64,000 bases of DNA from Brachionus plicatilis (taxonomy: Eukaryota; Rotifera; Eurotatoria; Ploima; Brachionidae), in assembly GCA_010279815.1 (NCBI GenBank), contig QEOQ01000303.1:809567-873566 (forward strand), in the 5' to 3' direction. The translations under genes and the position numbers were made by a program. Below the pieces are notes generated by a model. That model made no database searches, was not told where the DNA came from, and was given only the letters and a program-made list of their open reading frames with translations. Positions 46,411-60,100 of this stretch are shown here, piece after piece. Position 1 is the first letter of the stretch. The number at the start of each line of letters is the position of its first letter.

Positions 46411-47298
46411 CAGAGTTGTTTAAAAGTCCCAAGTCTAGTCCAAGTCCAGGCCTTAAAATTTTGAATACAAACGAAGAAATTTATTCTAAAATTGCAATAA
46501 AATTATGATATATTGCAAGTCTATTGCATTAGACAACCCAAGAGTATATACATTTTTTGATATGAAGCTAGTAAATTTTAAAAAAATGGTCCAAGTTAAT
46601 TATTATTAATAATTAATGATATGATATTCCATTTTACCCTCAGCAGGTCTTTCTTCCAAAAATTAATTTAATATAACTGAAAAATAAATAGTATTGAAGT
46701 ATTCATGACGATTTTTATAACATGGATGGATGATATTTTATTTAAATTGATTCCGTTATTTTAAATATAAAATTAGTTAAAAAGACAAATATTATTATGT
46801 AAAAATCAGTTTAATTTTATTTTAATTTGTTCAAATATTTTTCTATCTATTTTTTAATGTAGAATTCAGGAATCGAGTGTCAAATATTTGCCAGAGTCAA
46901 AAATTCGGTTGAAAAAATTTATTTATTAAACACATAAAAGTGATTTTGATTTTTTGGTGATTAATTAGCCAATTAAATAAAAATATTGTTTTACTGAGCG
47001 ATTGTAGTCAATAATCTAGCATACTATCAAAAATAAAAGAGCATTAATGCAAATTTCAGTATACAAAATTTAAATAAAATAAAAAAAGTTCTAAATAAAA
47101 CTGATATAATAATTTAATATTATTTTCTTATTGTTTATTTTTTTAGAACTTCAAGATAGAATAAAAAAAAAACACATTAATTTCATATTAATTATTTCCT
47201 TATATAATCAGATAAAATTTTTTAGATTATAAATAATAAATTTAAAATCAAATCTGACTTTGACTTGCCTTAAGACTTGTAACTTTTAAACAAATCTG
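46411..47298. mobile_element. Long MITE-like element, CAGAGTTG family
   Basis: The left end CAGAGTTGTTTAAAAGTCCC and right end CTTTTAAACAAATCTG are imperfect inverted repeats, with AAGTC/GACTT words next to both ends as in the 172-bp copy at 19444. The 888-bp body has no coding capacity. It may be a longer member or two insertions combined. Confidence 0.5.
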
Positions 47299-48119
47299 CT
47301 TACGATACTTTCAAAATTTGTTTTAACGTAAAATTAGAAATTAAATAGATGTCATTGAAAATTGGAAAATTAAATAAATTACCTCAATACAAAAAAGTTT
47401 CATTAAAGATGATTTTTAGAAAATTCGATGTTTAATTCTAAATTACTAAATTTAAATTAAAATAAAATTAAATTTTTTTAATTATTTTTTGAAATAAAAA
47501 TTACTCATACAAAGAATTTTGTATAATAATTGAGAATTTTGAATTAAACATAATAATGTTAACGATTGAAGCATAAATTTTGAGAATCTTCTGTTTTTGA
47601 CGTAAATTTGCACAATTGGTTCTAATAAAGGGACGATAAAAATCAATTCCACAAATTTTTTACTTTTTTTCGACAAATATCAAATAAATTCGCCAATTAT
47701 AAAGATTATACATAAAAAAATTAATTTATACTAAATTAAATAGAAATTCATTATTTTTAACTCATTGATTATTTTTCTTAAAAAGGAACACTTTTTATTT
47801 AATAATGACAACTAATTTAAGAAAAAGTTTCTAAATTTTGTAATAAAAATATAATAATGTTCCCCTTTTTGAATTTTTCAAAATTCTCAAAAAACAAAGT
47901 AAAATGAAGGTGTCTTTTAAATGAGTTAATTATAAAGGAAAATTAAATGGATTCTTTTTAATTAATTTATGATCAAGATTTTTATAAATTATTTAAAAAT
48001 TTAATTAAAAAACATCAAATTCTTAACCACTAAAGAAATAAAAAAGATTTTTAATTTTCGTAAGTTTTTGAAAATACAAAAGGTGCAACATTGCTATATT
48101 TTTATTAGAAAATTTACAT
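47299..48119. other. AT-rich intergenic stretch
   Basis: No gene. A diverged AAACTTTTTCTTAAATTAGTT-type motif near 47790-47840 recurs at about 19810 and 48645, suggesting another dispersed repeat. Confidence 0.35.
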
Positions 48120-48520
48120 TTTTTGTTGTCTTTTAGATGATCTTGACCTTTCCTCTTCGATCAGTCCTGGAAAGAGCGATTTTTGAAGAACGGCCACCCA
48201 ACACTAATTTTACCAAAATTAAGTTATCCATCTAATTATTTTAGCAATACAACACAAATGCTTCGTCAAGGGGATTTAAAATCTAAACTTACTTCACCAA
48301 AAGGTTCAGTGTTAAATTATCTTCTTTTTCTTGATTATATTTTCTCAATTTTTCAAGACTTATTTATAGAAGACTTTTCTAAATAACTATATCTGTAAAA
48401 ATATATTCATTTATTTTGCTTTATTTTGATTATTGTTCCACTTTTGTATTTTATTTTTTAAAAGATGCAATAATCTAACTTCCTAAAAGTTATTATTTTT
48501 CGATTTCTAAATTATTTAAA
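48120..48520 (+). mobile_element. Decayed LINE reverse-transcriptase fragment
   Basis: The plus translation has LTSPKGSVLNYLLFLDYIFS, a mutated form of the Pro-Gln-Gly-Ser-x-Leu-Gly-Pro-Leu-Leu-Phe RT motif. About 200 bp later comes FILLYFDYCSTFVFYF, which matches FINPYFDYCSTIF of the 4.3-kb fragment. The catalytic region between them is deleted, so this is a dead internal-deletion copy. Confidence 0.6.
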
Positions 48521-48790
48521 TTTAAATATGAAACTAATAAATTAACTGACAATTTCTAAAAATATATCACTTATATGATTTTCAGAAAAAAAATTTCGAT
48601 ATTTTATCTTTTTTTTAACAAACACTCTATCGGCAACTTAGTTACTTTTTCTTAAATTAGTTATCATTTTTAAGAAAAAGTATCAATAAGTTATAAATAC
48701 TAAATTTCTGCTTATAAAATGAAACTGATAAATTTGTAAAAAAAAAAATAATTTCTTTAAGGGTCTACCTAACCAGCACACGTAAAAATC

Positions 48791-49516
48791 GTTTCAGCAC
48801 ATCTTTAAAATCTAACAAACACACTATACTTAAAAACAGCATTAACACTGTTATCTACACCTTTTAGTAATTTTTAGTAAATCCAGAAAAATTCATATAA
48901 AACTTTTTAACACACTTTTTTATGGTGTGTTGTTCAGACTTTTAATTATTTTATAAAACTAACAAAGATATCAAATTTTTGTTTAAATTTTAATATCGAT
49001 TTCAATATTTCAAATTATATTTCAAAAAACTTTTTTTTGTTGTCTTTTTTTACAAAAATTAAGCTGAAAATTTAGCGGCCATTTTTTGCATTAATCTTAG
49101 TTAATTAATCTTATAAATCTTATATAAAGCGAATGCAAGTTTTGATTGAAAACTATTCATGAAAATTTTCAATTACCTTTAAACAATTGTTTTATTCAAG
49201 GTATCAAAATGTTCAGCTAATATATTTTTCCAATTATTTTTTCTTTCAATCAGCAACTTTTCACCTCGTTTTTAATTGTAGCAAATTAAATTTTTTTAAT
49301 GTCCAAAATTAGATGCAAAAATTTTGCTATGATTTTTTTCAAATTTTTAAAGTACGTTTTCCAAACCTTAGAAAAGTGTGTTATTTAGACTTTAAAAAAG
49401 TGTAATATTTAGTTGATTTTTTTTTTCAGTTTGAAAAATTTTCATGTGTGCAGAACAGTGATTTAGTGGTGTTATTATGTGAGTGTGTTTGTTAGATTTT
49501 AAGGATGTGCTGAAAC
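48791..49516. mobile_element. TIR element, GTTTCAGCACATC ends
   Basis: The left end GTTTCAGCACATCTTTAAAA (continuing TCTAACAAACACACT) and right end AGTGTGTTTGTTAGATTTTA (continuing AGGATGTGCTGAAAC) are inverted over at least 34 bp with one indel-free mismatch. Weaker pairing extends inward. It is 726 bp, non-coding. The target duplication is unclear. Confidence 0.75.
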
Positions 49517-49580
49517 AATTATCCCTTTCTTAAAAAATTTCGAATTATGAAAGCTAGAAATTTCAAATACAAAATTATTG

Positions 49581-50438
49581 GGGGTTGTGAAGTTCGTTTC
49601 AATTCGATCTTTTCAATTCAGAAAAACTGTAACAACTTTTTACTAAAAGAGATAATTTAGTTCTTTAAAATGCTTAATTCAAAAAAATAAGTCTGCAAAA
49701 TACTCTGCAATTTTCTGAATTTTGCACGCCATTAAAAAGTATTCAAATCAATTGTGCAATTACTTTGGGCAAATTGAAGTTCATGATCAATTGTGAATTT
49801 CAAATCAAAATTTTTTGTTTTTTATTTAAATAAAATCGCAATTTGTATCAATTTTTTAATAATAAATGACTAAACTTTATTAAACATTATTTGTTTAATC
49901 TATAATTAAATAGAAAATTATATGAATTGTTGTCTGAAGTCAAAAAAATTCTTAATCAATATTTTGAAATTTTGCAATACAAAATTTAACTTTGTTTCGC
50001 CGTAATATATTTTAATTAATATTAAAATATCACTTAAAGTCATAATTTGGATACCTTAATGTCGATTTTAAATTTGTCTTTAAAATTTCCAAATAAATAA
50101 TTTAGAAGAATCAATTAAAGGTCGATTAGAAAAAAAATATTTGTTTTTTTTCAATTAAAATAATAAACATCTTATGTTTAATTTTAAAAAAATTTAAAAA
50201 AATCTAATTTCATCATTTTTATTAAGATTTGAATCAATTAAATTTTGATCATTTGATTATGATCATGAACTTCAAGTTGCCATTACTTTGCAGAGTTTTT
50301 GCAGATATATATTTTCGGATTAAGCAAAGTTGCTAAAACATTAAGCATTTTACAAAACTAAATAATTGCTTATTGTAAAAAAGTTATTCAAATTTTTCTG
50401 ATTTGAAACGATCGAATTGAAATGAACTTCACAACCCC
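49581..50438. mobile_element. MITE family G, split by a second MITE
   Basis: The ends GGGGTTGTGAAGTTCGTTTC and GAAATGAACTTCACAACCCC match the 3737-4113 copy, and an 8-bp AATTATTG repeat flanks it. The family core is interrupted at 49768-50281 by a different MITE. Confidence 0.85.
49768..50281. mobile_element. GGCAA-TTGAAG family MITE nested in family G element
   Basis: The ends GGCAAATTGAAGTTCATGATC and GATCATGAACTTCAAGTTGCC are 21-bp inverted repeats with one mismatch. An exact 9-bp direct repeat ATTACTTTG lies on both sides (49759-49767 and 50282-50290). It belongs to the same family as the element at 35723-36968. It is non-coding. Confidence 0.88.
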
Positions 50439-51189
50439 AATTATTGGACCTAGCTCGAACTTAATTTTTTTATGTATTTAAACAATTCATCAACAAAATT
50501 TAAAATTGAAACTGAAAATAAAATTACATTGAATAAATTTTTGTTTTGATCACTAAGAGAAAGTGAAGAAAAAACACTTGATTATGGAATTAAAAATTTT
50601 TAAGAAATTATTCAGAAAATTTAATTTTTAAATCTTTTGTTTAGTAAAGAAATATTTCTAAATTTTCTTAGCTAACGTTTGGCATCATTTATAAAATTTC
50701 ATTTTAATTATTGTAATTTATTATTATTTTTTTTATTTTATCATTATTAATTTATTTGAAATGTTTTGAACGAATTTGTATTAAAACAATTAAATGCATA
50801 TTCAAATCTTATTTAAAAATTAAATAAAAAAATTTTTTCATATTTTTTTTATTTTTTACAGCTTTAAAATCTTTAAAACTTAGAAACAAAAATCGATCCA
50901 TCCAAGGTCAAAAGAGCAAAAAAAAAAAAAGACAAAATCAGCGAATTATCTTAGATAATTACTTGAATTTATCTTTATTAAAGACTAAAGGATTTATTCA
51001 TAAAATAATCACATTAAATTTATAAATTTATTTAAAATAGAAATTTGAGATGAACAAAAAAAAAAAATGAAGTTGAACTTTTTCTTGTGGAAAAACGGCC
51101 TCGAACAAAAAATAACACACTGGGTTTTTCTTTCGAACTAAGATAAAAAAGAAGAAGAAGAAGAGGAAAAAAAAAAAAAAATAACTAGC
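50439..51189. terminator. 3' UTR and downstream region of HUWE1
   Basis: AT-rich sequence left of the HUWE1 stop codon. On the minus strand AATAAA hexamers lie at 50993-50998 and 50974-50979, about 190-215 bp past the stop, and are the likely poly(A) signals. Purine runs near 51060-51180 give polypyrimidine tracts in the transcript. Confidence 0.4.
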
Positions 51190-54100
51190 TTATGCCAGGC
51201 CAAATCCGGTCGAGCATTCCCTGATTGCCAAGAGCAACATGCTCTTCAATTTTTCAAAATTTTCATACGCCGGCAAATCCAATTGATTAAAGCATGTGTG
51301 AGCACACGGCAATCGGGACGTGTCCCGGTCGTCTCTGTGCACTTGAAACTTTTGCGGTCCGTTCATGCCCTCCAATTTGGCAAATCCCTGCAGTGGCACT
51401 TTTGACGTGCCGGTCACAAATTGCAAAAATTTTGCCTGATCCTCTTTGTCAAAGGACTTGAGAGCGCGCCAGAACCATTGGATCTGCAGCGAATTGCCAG
51501 TGTACTTGTGGTACTCGGTGTTGCGTCTCAAGTCCTCTAGATCGATTTCGGGCAAGCCGGATATGAGCAGCTCGAGCTCTTGTTCATTGAATATGGATAT
51601 CAAACTTTTGGGTATGATTTCGTAGAAGCCTTGCAAAAAAGCGGACACTTGTTGACGTATTGAGCCGATCATTTTCTCCTGGCACAACAAGCGCACATAC
51701 TCCTGCTTGTTCTCGTTGGTAACCTTGATATTTTTGCCATTGGGCTTGAGGTCACGTGACTGCGTGACACCAAACTCGTTGATGTCAATTGTAAAGTACA
51801 AGTCGATGCCAAACGTCTCGATGTCCGACTCGAGAATGGAGACCAAATTTTTGAAAAACTCATTGTCCACACTCTCCATGTCGGTGTATTTGACGGGCAC
51901 GCCGAGTATGTGCTTGTAGAAGGCTCGCGTAAAGTAGCAGTCCAAAAATTTGTTGTCAAATATGGCCTTGGCGATTATGTGTCCAATAAATTTAAAGTAG
52001 CTCAAGTGATTGGGATTGCAGTGAGAGGACGGATTGGGCATGTAGGTGACTCGATCGCCCGGATTTATCATGAACAGGGCATAGTCCGGATTGAATATTT
52101 CCTTGGATATGATCATGTACCATTCGCGCAGCAGACCACCGGCGTCCTGGCCCTCTTCGCCCTCGAACACAATGTAAAATCGGTGCTTCCAGTCGTCGGG
52201 CGAGCGTCTGTTTAGCTCGCGAAACGAGTCGTCGAACACGTGATTGCGTCGGACATGAATGGCCAGGTCGACGCCGCGTATACTCTCCTTGAGCTTGTCC
52301 AGCTCTTGTCTAAAGTAGCGACGCTTGACGTCAAAGTCAAGTATGTGAGTGTGCATGCGCGTAAAATCGACGAGCACCGAGTACGGCTCTTCGCTCAAGT
52401 TGTTCGACGTTTGTCTTAGTATGTGATTGAGAACGGTGCGGTGTGTGAGAGCGAACTCGAGAAATTTTTTGGTGTCGGGCGACGTTTCGTTGGCAATGCT
52501 TTGCATGATGGCCTCGATGTCGCTTTGTTGTTCGGTGATTTGAGCAGGGCCGTGGCTGCTGCTGGGCGACATGGCCGCTGTGTCCGTGTCCAAATGTGAC
52601 AATTGCGTTTCCTTGGTTTCTTTTTCTCTTTTTTTTGTTTCGTCCTTGTCCTTGCGGGTGGCGTGCACGTAAAAAAAGGCCTCGACTGTCTGCTGCAGTA
52701 TGAGCACTGCGTACGGGTCGCTCAACGACTTCAGAACACTCAGACACTCGCTCAATTTGTGCCACAGCTGCTCCAAATCGAGCTCGGCACTGAGACGCGC
52801 CAGCTGTTCAGCCTCGTCGCCACCGCCGCCACTGCCACTCTTTTTTTTCTTCGCCTCTTTTTCAATCGTTTCTCTTAAGCTGATGATCAAACGAATTAGA
52901 CGCACAAAAAATTTTTGATTCGAATTTTTCTGCACAAGCACCGCCATCGACGGCAATTGAAGTTCTCTCGTTTGTTTTGTCTTAGGCGACGATATCACCA
53001 AATTGGAGTAGCTGTCAATTAAATTCTGCTGGGTTGGCTGCGGCTGCTGTTGTTGCGACGATTTGGACGTGGTTGCCTGCACCACCGAGCTCTCCATGCT
53101 CTCCTCGCCAATCTGCATCTGAGCCGCCGCCATGCTCTCATTGTACTTGACCGCTTCGTCTAGCAACACTTCAATTTCGTTGCACACAGCTAGACCTAGG
53201 CCGCGAGTGCCCTTCAGCAAATGCCTCAATATCATGGTCCTGGTGGCGCTGTTTATCTTGGACAAATTGTTGAGCAGTGTGTACGCTTGTTGCAAGCTGT
53301 CGTGAGTGCACAACTTTTTCTTGAGCACGTTGACGACAAGTTCGATTTGTTTGGACAGAACGGCCTCGTTGTTCAAGTTTTCGTCCGGGTCTGTGGCGGA
53401 CGAGGACGCGGACGCGGTCGCCACTGTCTTTAGCTTCAAGTCAGTGGCGGGTATGGCCGAGCTGGCGTAGGACAAACACGTGAACATTTTGTCCATTAGA
53501 AACGGGTTGTTTTTGAGCACTGGATAGTCGAGAGCGGACATGAGACGAGCCAGGGGCGAATTTTCCACATTAAAGTCGGTGTCGGCGTCGAATTCGCTGA
53601 GCACTTGGTCTCTGATCGACGACGACATTTGACTAGTTAGCTTGGAATGTTTGTTCTTCGACTGGTCCAGCTTGACCACAATGTCCCAGAAGTGTGACTT
53701 TGACTGGGCTTTGCAGGATGGCGAGCTGGTCGAGCGTGGAAAAAAGTTAAAGTTAGCTCCGCGCGCCAACGTCGTCAATATCTCCAATATTTGCTTGAGT
53801 ATGGACGGACACGCTTGTTGATTGATCAAAATGGACGGCAAATTGGCCGGCTCGTAATTAGGCGCCGATGGTGTCAATTTTGAATTTGACTTTTTGTTCG
53901 CCGGCTTCACTATGGTGAACACGTTTGTTTTGGCGCCGAACGGTCCGTCTATGGACATGGTGAGCCAACTTGGCTGATAGTTGCAGTGGGTTTCTTTGAG
54001 CGAGCCGGGGCTTTTGGACACGTGTGGTTTGTTGGACTTTGGCGTTTGCTTTGAAGTCGAGTCGAAGTCTGTGACGGAGTGGATATTGGACGGATCGGGC

Positions 54101-57100
54101 TTGCCGGACACTTTTTCCAATATGCACAACAACGCTTTGATAATCCATGCCAGACTCGGCTTGTGAATGCACAAATTTCTGACCACCCGATGAAGCTTGG
54201 TCATGTTCATGCGCGGGTCCTCTATAAACAAAAGCACGAGGAGACACGCTATGGACTCGTGGTCGAGCAGTTGACGACCACTCTTCACCTTGTCCAATTG
54301 GCCGGTCGCTTGCGCCGAGCTTGTTGTGCCGCCAAAAAATGTGTCTCGATCGTGACGTAAATTGCGTCTGAGGCGAGTAAAGTCGCGCGCTTGTCCTGTA
54401 TATATGTAGTTGTCGTTGAGAAGGGACGAGGCCACGTTGTAGATGCCCTCGAGGCCTCGATTCGACGTGATGCGATAGCCGCGGCCCAGCGACGAAATAT
54501 ACGAGCCGCCCGTGCCTAGGACGCGGCCGCGATGCGTCGCCGAAAACAAGTCCATGTCGCGTTCCCTCTGCTGCTGCAGAGCTCGAGCCTCGTTGGCCAA
54601 GTCTTCGGGCAGTGCGCTTATTTGACTATGGTCCATGTCGATTAGAATGGCTTGTCTAAGCGAGGTGGTGAGTGTGCGCATAAAGGCGGCATTATCGTCC
54701 TCGGCCGCCGCCGCCGCCGCTCCACCGCTCGTGCTACCGGCTGCGTCTGCGCCGGCCGTCGTTGTGGTGGCCGCGGCCGCCGCCGTTGCTTGTCTAGCTT
54801 GTTGTTCGATGCGTTGTTGTGTGAGCACTTCTTCTTGGATGTGGGGCGGCAAAGCGGCCAAGAACTCGGGATTAATTTCGAGACTGGTTGCGGAGGTGGT
54901 GGGCGCCGCTTGAGCTTCTTCTTGGGCCTGTTGAGATTGGCCCGTTTGGGCTTGCGATTGATCGGGCTGTTGTTGTTGAATGGTGGCCGGTATTGGTCGA
55001 TTGCGTATGTCTATGCCGAGCATTCGAAGTTGTTCCATTATGACCTCGCGGCGCAGAGAGTCGGGCAACGCGCTCAAAAACGAAGGATCAATGCCGCTCG
55101 GCATTTCGACAACGTGTCCGTCCAGAAATACGTAATTTTGTGGATACTGGGTTTGATCGTTGGTGGCCGCTTGCAGTTCAAGGCTTGCTCGTTGATGACC
55201 GGCCACGCGCAACGCTTCGATTGCTATACGACGTTCGTCAACGCTCGACAATGCGAACACACTGCAATTAGTCGACACAAAATTGCTCATAAAATTGTAC
55301 ACTGCTTCTCGATCCGATTCGGATTCAAGAGAAACAATGGCATCATCATTGTGGCCTGACGCAGTGGCTACTTGAGCACTTGGATCGCCAGCGTCGGCAA
55401 CATCACTAGTAATAACTGTTTGTGTTGGCGTGTGTTGTTCCACATCATCACTTTGTACAGTACCTATTTCGTTCACTACTTCAATTGGCACTTGCTCCAC
55501 TTGAGCTTCCTCTTCTGTCACTATCGGCTCTTCTTCCATTCTATTCGCTTGCGCTTCCAATTGCGCTTCCACTTGTGACTGTGACTGTGACTGTTGTTCA
55601 GATTGAGCCATAGGTTGAGGTTCTATATTTTGGACGAGTTCAGTTGGGCTGTTGTTTTGATTGAGGGCATTGAGTGCGTCGCTGGCCGCCCGTTCTTCTT
55701 GTTTCCTTAGCTTTTCTTTTTCTTCATTAAGCTTTTTTTCTCGTCTCTCGTTCAACTCTTCGTTGCGATACTTTTCCAACGCTTGCATTATCAACGGTTT
55801 GTTAAGCAGAATGGCATGATGCATGGAATGCGAGTCGAGAACAGTGCACTCTTCGTTCCATCGGGCCAATGGCGTTCGTATAATGTACAAATTAGTGGTG
55901 CCATTGCCAATGTTTTCGCCAAAACCATCATTGTTGTAGCTGTTTAGATTGACCAAAAATTCGGGATTGTTCATGTTGGCCAGAGCAGTGGTGCTGGACG
56001 TGGCCGCCGCTGTGCCACTAGCAGAAGGCAGAGCGTGGGTGGTCGCGCTACTAGGAGCGGCGGGAGTGGCTGTGGTAGCTGTGGTTGTGGCCGCAGTGGC
56101 GGTGGTGCCACTGGTGCCAGTGGTGGTGGAACTAGTTGTAGAGGGCGCAGTGGCTTGATTGCCTGCTAACAAGTCCATAAAATTGGAGACTGTAGGAGCA
56201 GTTAGTGGGGTGGTTTGGAGGGCCGATGCCGGATTTTCCAAGCCTTGCAGTATTTCGTTGAGAGTGTTGTAAGGCAGAGTGGACGTGGCTCGAATGGAGG
56301 GAGCGTGCAGTGCAGCTGGCTGTGTCGTTTGACTTACCGATTGTATTTGCAGACCAGGCAGGACAAAGCGAGCCAATCGATTTGTTCTGTATCCGTGGTG
56401 CAATTGTCGCATTGTGCGCAATATTGGCGATATTGAGCTGGCCAAACTGGTGCCTGTGAGGCCCAGACCGGTCACTTGAAAGCCATTGTTGTTGCCTGCT
56501 GTTTGATTTTGAGCAAGTTGGCCATTTGACTCTGTTTGATTGACTAGAAGTGGATGCACGGCCGACACACTCAATGGATGTGCTGGCACATTGTTGGCGT
56601 CTGTGTTCGACGACGATATGCCAAAGGTGTTGCCGTTGCCGATCACAATGTGACTTGGCTGAGTGGCGCCATGCGTTTGCCACAAGTCTTCGATGTGAGT
56701 CAAAAACTCGTCTTCTTCGCCATTTTCAGCGTTGTCCTCGTTTATAAAATCAAGCATTTGATGATAAGTGTCAAAGTATTCGCTTTCTTCTTCTTCGTCG
56801 TCGTCCTCGTCCTCATTTTCTTCGGCCTCTTCTTCGGCCTCTTCGTCGTCCTCGTCGTTCTCATCGTCATCGTCATCGTCCTCGTCATCATCGTCGTGCT
56901 CTTCGTCGTCCTCAATTATTTGATTGCCGTCTTCGTCCATTTCTTCGTTCACGTCCAAATCCATGTCCTCCTCTTCGTCATCAATGTCCTCGTAGTCAGT
57001 GTCATTTTGTTGATCGTTGCGGTCTTGATTGTCGCGTCTAATACGTCTACGTCTATGCGAGCCATTGTTCTCGTCACTAGTGGTCAACACACCGCCATTT

Positions 57101-60100
57101 GCATTCACACCGTCGTCCATTTCGTTCGAGTGTCCATGGCCTTCTTGATTATGCAGATTGTGCAAATGATGATTGTGATGATGGTGACGATGATGCACAC
57201 TTTGGTCTTGATTTCGATTGGACGTGTTTTGTTCGTCATCGCTCAAATCGGACTCGGCCGATCTGCCATCGCTGCCTTCCACAATCTCCTCGTCGATTAT
57301 GTTCTCGTCGTCGTCGTCGTCATCGTCGTCCTCGTCTTCGTCGTCGTCACTATCCTCACTTTCAATAACCTCAGTTCCCTCTTCTTCGTCGTCGTTGTCA
57401 TTCACCGTGTCTCTGTTATTAAAGTGGGCTTCGTTCTCGGACTCGTTGTCGCTCTCGCCGCTACTGTTGTTGAGCGCGTCGTGCATGGCCGCCGGCAGCA
57501 TGCCGAGCACGTCCTCTTCGCCTTCTTGGTCGTCGTCGTCCTCGTCGTCCTCCTCGTCTTCGGCCGGACCAATTTCAATGTGAATTTGATTGCCGTCATT
57601 GTCAGCTTCGATTTGAATTATTCGATCTTGTGATTCGTATTCGCTGGACGAGCCCGATTCGGACACGTCCGACTCGGACACATCGTCCTCTTCGTTTTCG
57701 AACGCTTCCATCACTCGTTCGAATACGCGGCCGTCCAAATCGCGTCTATGATGATGATGGTGATGATGATGATGGTGATGATGCTGCGACGACGGATACA
57801 TGTCCACGTCTTGTGGCAACGTTTGTTGCGGTTCCATTTCGGTCATGTTCAGATCGAGGGCCGTCGATGCTGCCGCCGTAACCGCCGCTGACGACAATGT
57901 CGACGTCGACAACTCGCTCGGTCCCGCTGTTCCCACTTGCTCACTTTGCTGTTCAATTGCGGACGGCTGTGTTCGACTAGTGGAGGTGCCGGCCGCGCCA
58001 ATGTCACTTGCGGCCGCCCCCGTCGCCGCCACACTCTCATTTATGCTCAACTCGTTTAGGTCAGTGGTCGCACCGCTGTGCTGTACGACAATGTCGCGCT
58101 CTCTGGACACGCCACTCTGTGCGTCGAGAACAATCGGTTGGACAGTCGGCGCCAGTCGTTCGGCAATTGGCTTGGCGGCCATGGGCTTTTTGACGGTCAT
58201 GTTCAGCGTTTTGGTCATTGTTTCCAACGGCTTGAGTATTGTGTTTATGGTGTCTATGTACTTGGGACAGGACAAGTCCATGTAAAGAGGCACGCGCGCC
58301 AAATCGTTTATTAGGCCTTTTTTGTGCATTATTTTCATCATGTTGTTGACGTTGGTGTGCGCACTGGACGCACTGTGCATCGGCTGAGTGGCGTTATGCA
58401 CGGCCGGACATGTTTCGATCATGGTGTTGATAATGGACGCGAACGCCTGTATTTTGATGTGTTTGTCGTTTGACTCGGGCAAGTTGACTGCTCGATGGAG
58501 CGCCTGTTTCACTTCGTGTACGAGGGCGTTCTGCGAGTCGAGACAGTGGTTGCAGCTGGCCAGCGCCACAATCAGCAAGCGGCACAGCGACGGACAGTCT
58601 TTGTCGCCGAATGTTTGATTTGACGCTAGCAAATTGTCCAATAGAAATGCCAACGCATTGCACTCTTGGTTAAACTCGGCCATTTTGTATGTGTGCGTGG
58701 ACACAATTTTGGCGCATCCGGCATACGAGCGCACCAGTTCACTCAGAATGCGCAACACGCCCGACTTCGATATCAAAGCTTGTTGTTGTTGCTGTTGCTG
58801 TTGGAGTGTGTTGTTGGTTTTTTTGTCTGATTTTGATTTTTCGGCCTTGACCAAATAGTTGAGCAAGTCGACGACAAGTTGTTTGGCGTAGTCGGGCATG
58901 GCAGTGGTGGGCATGAGTTTGGCGGCGACTGTGCGCAAACAATACGAAGCGTTCAAGTTCAACGGTTGTTCGATGGGCTTTTGAAGCGTTTGAATATTGC
59001 TCGTGTTGTACAAGGACTCGTCTTCGCGGCGAATTATGATGCGTAGTATGTCGCACGCCACCTCACAAAATAGATCGGGATGTCGACAAATGGCCGGTCC
59101 GAGCAGTCTCAGCACATTGTTGAGCTCTTTAGCGCCAATGCTGCCCGGCTGCAGGCCAGCAATGGTCACTTGCGAGCCAGTGAGTGCCAGTCGAATCGCT
59201 TTTTCCATGGTCAAACGCAAATTTTTTTCGTCCTCGCATATGTGACGAAATATGAGCGTGATTAGCGACGCGTAGCCAATGAACGAATTTTTCTGCGTCA
59301 AATTCAGTATGTACTGGGGTCCGTTGCGAGCCGCAAACTCAATTGCGTGCTCGTGTTGTCTTGTCAAGCGCAATATTAGACGCAGTATCGAGTGCAAACA
59401 GTCCGGATCGGACACTGGCCACGATATCAACTCGACACACGACTCAATAACTGCCGATATTTGCGCTGCCTTTAGGCCATTCACTATTTCGGTGGGCAGC
59501 GGCGACAACGACGACAACGACGACACAGACGATGATCCCACTACTACACTGTTCTCTGTTTGTTTGTCCGCTGGTTGATCACCTTCGCCACCAACACCGC
59601 CAGCACCACCAGTTGCCACTTTCTCAAACGACAACATCACTGGTCGTCTGTGCGACGATTCTTCGTTCTCCTGCAGCATGGTATTAAAGTGAACGATGTA
59701 GCCTTTGCGCGGCACCGCTATCCGCACACTAGTCTCGCCATTTATATACGCTTGATCGATTAGTTTGTTATTAGCCGCAGCGTACTGAATCCATTTGTTT
59801 TGACGTTCTTCGTACCATTTCCATACGCGTTGATACGATTTGAATTGATCGTTTAGAGCCGCTTTGCGTCGGGTCGACAAGGCCGCCTTTTCGATCAAAT
59901 CGATTAGGATAAAGAGTGACGTGAGCCAAGCAGGCGTCCATGACCGACTCTCCTCTTGTGACTGTGACTGTGACTGTGATGATGTGTGTTGATGTTGATG
60001 TTTGAACAATGACTGAGAGCTGTTCGTAATCATTTGTAGCATGTTGACACACTTTTCCAACAAATTCGAACTATTCACTATTTTTGAGCATGGCAGCTGC

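Noticed and set aside
41104..51189. Search for tRNA, rRNA, snRNA genes and CRISPR-like arrays
   Set aside because: No tRNA boxes, rRNA-like conserved stretches or regularly spaced repeats were found by eye here or elsewhere in the window.
56554..57633. 359-codon Val/Phe-rich plus-strand frame opposite HUWE1
   Set aside because: The apparent membrane-like protein is just the complement of the Asp/Glu/His repeat codons of HUWE1's acidic region.
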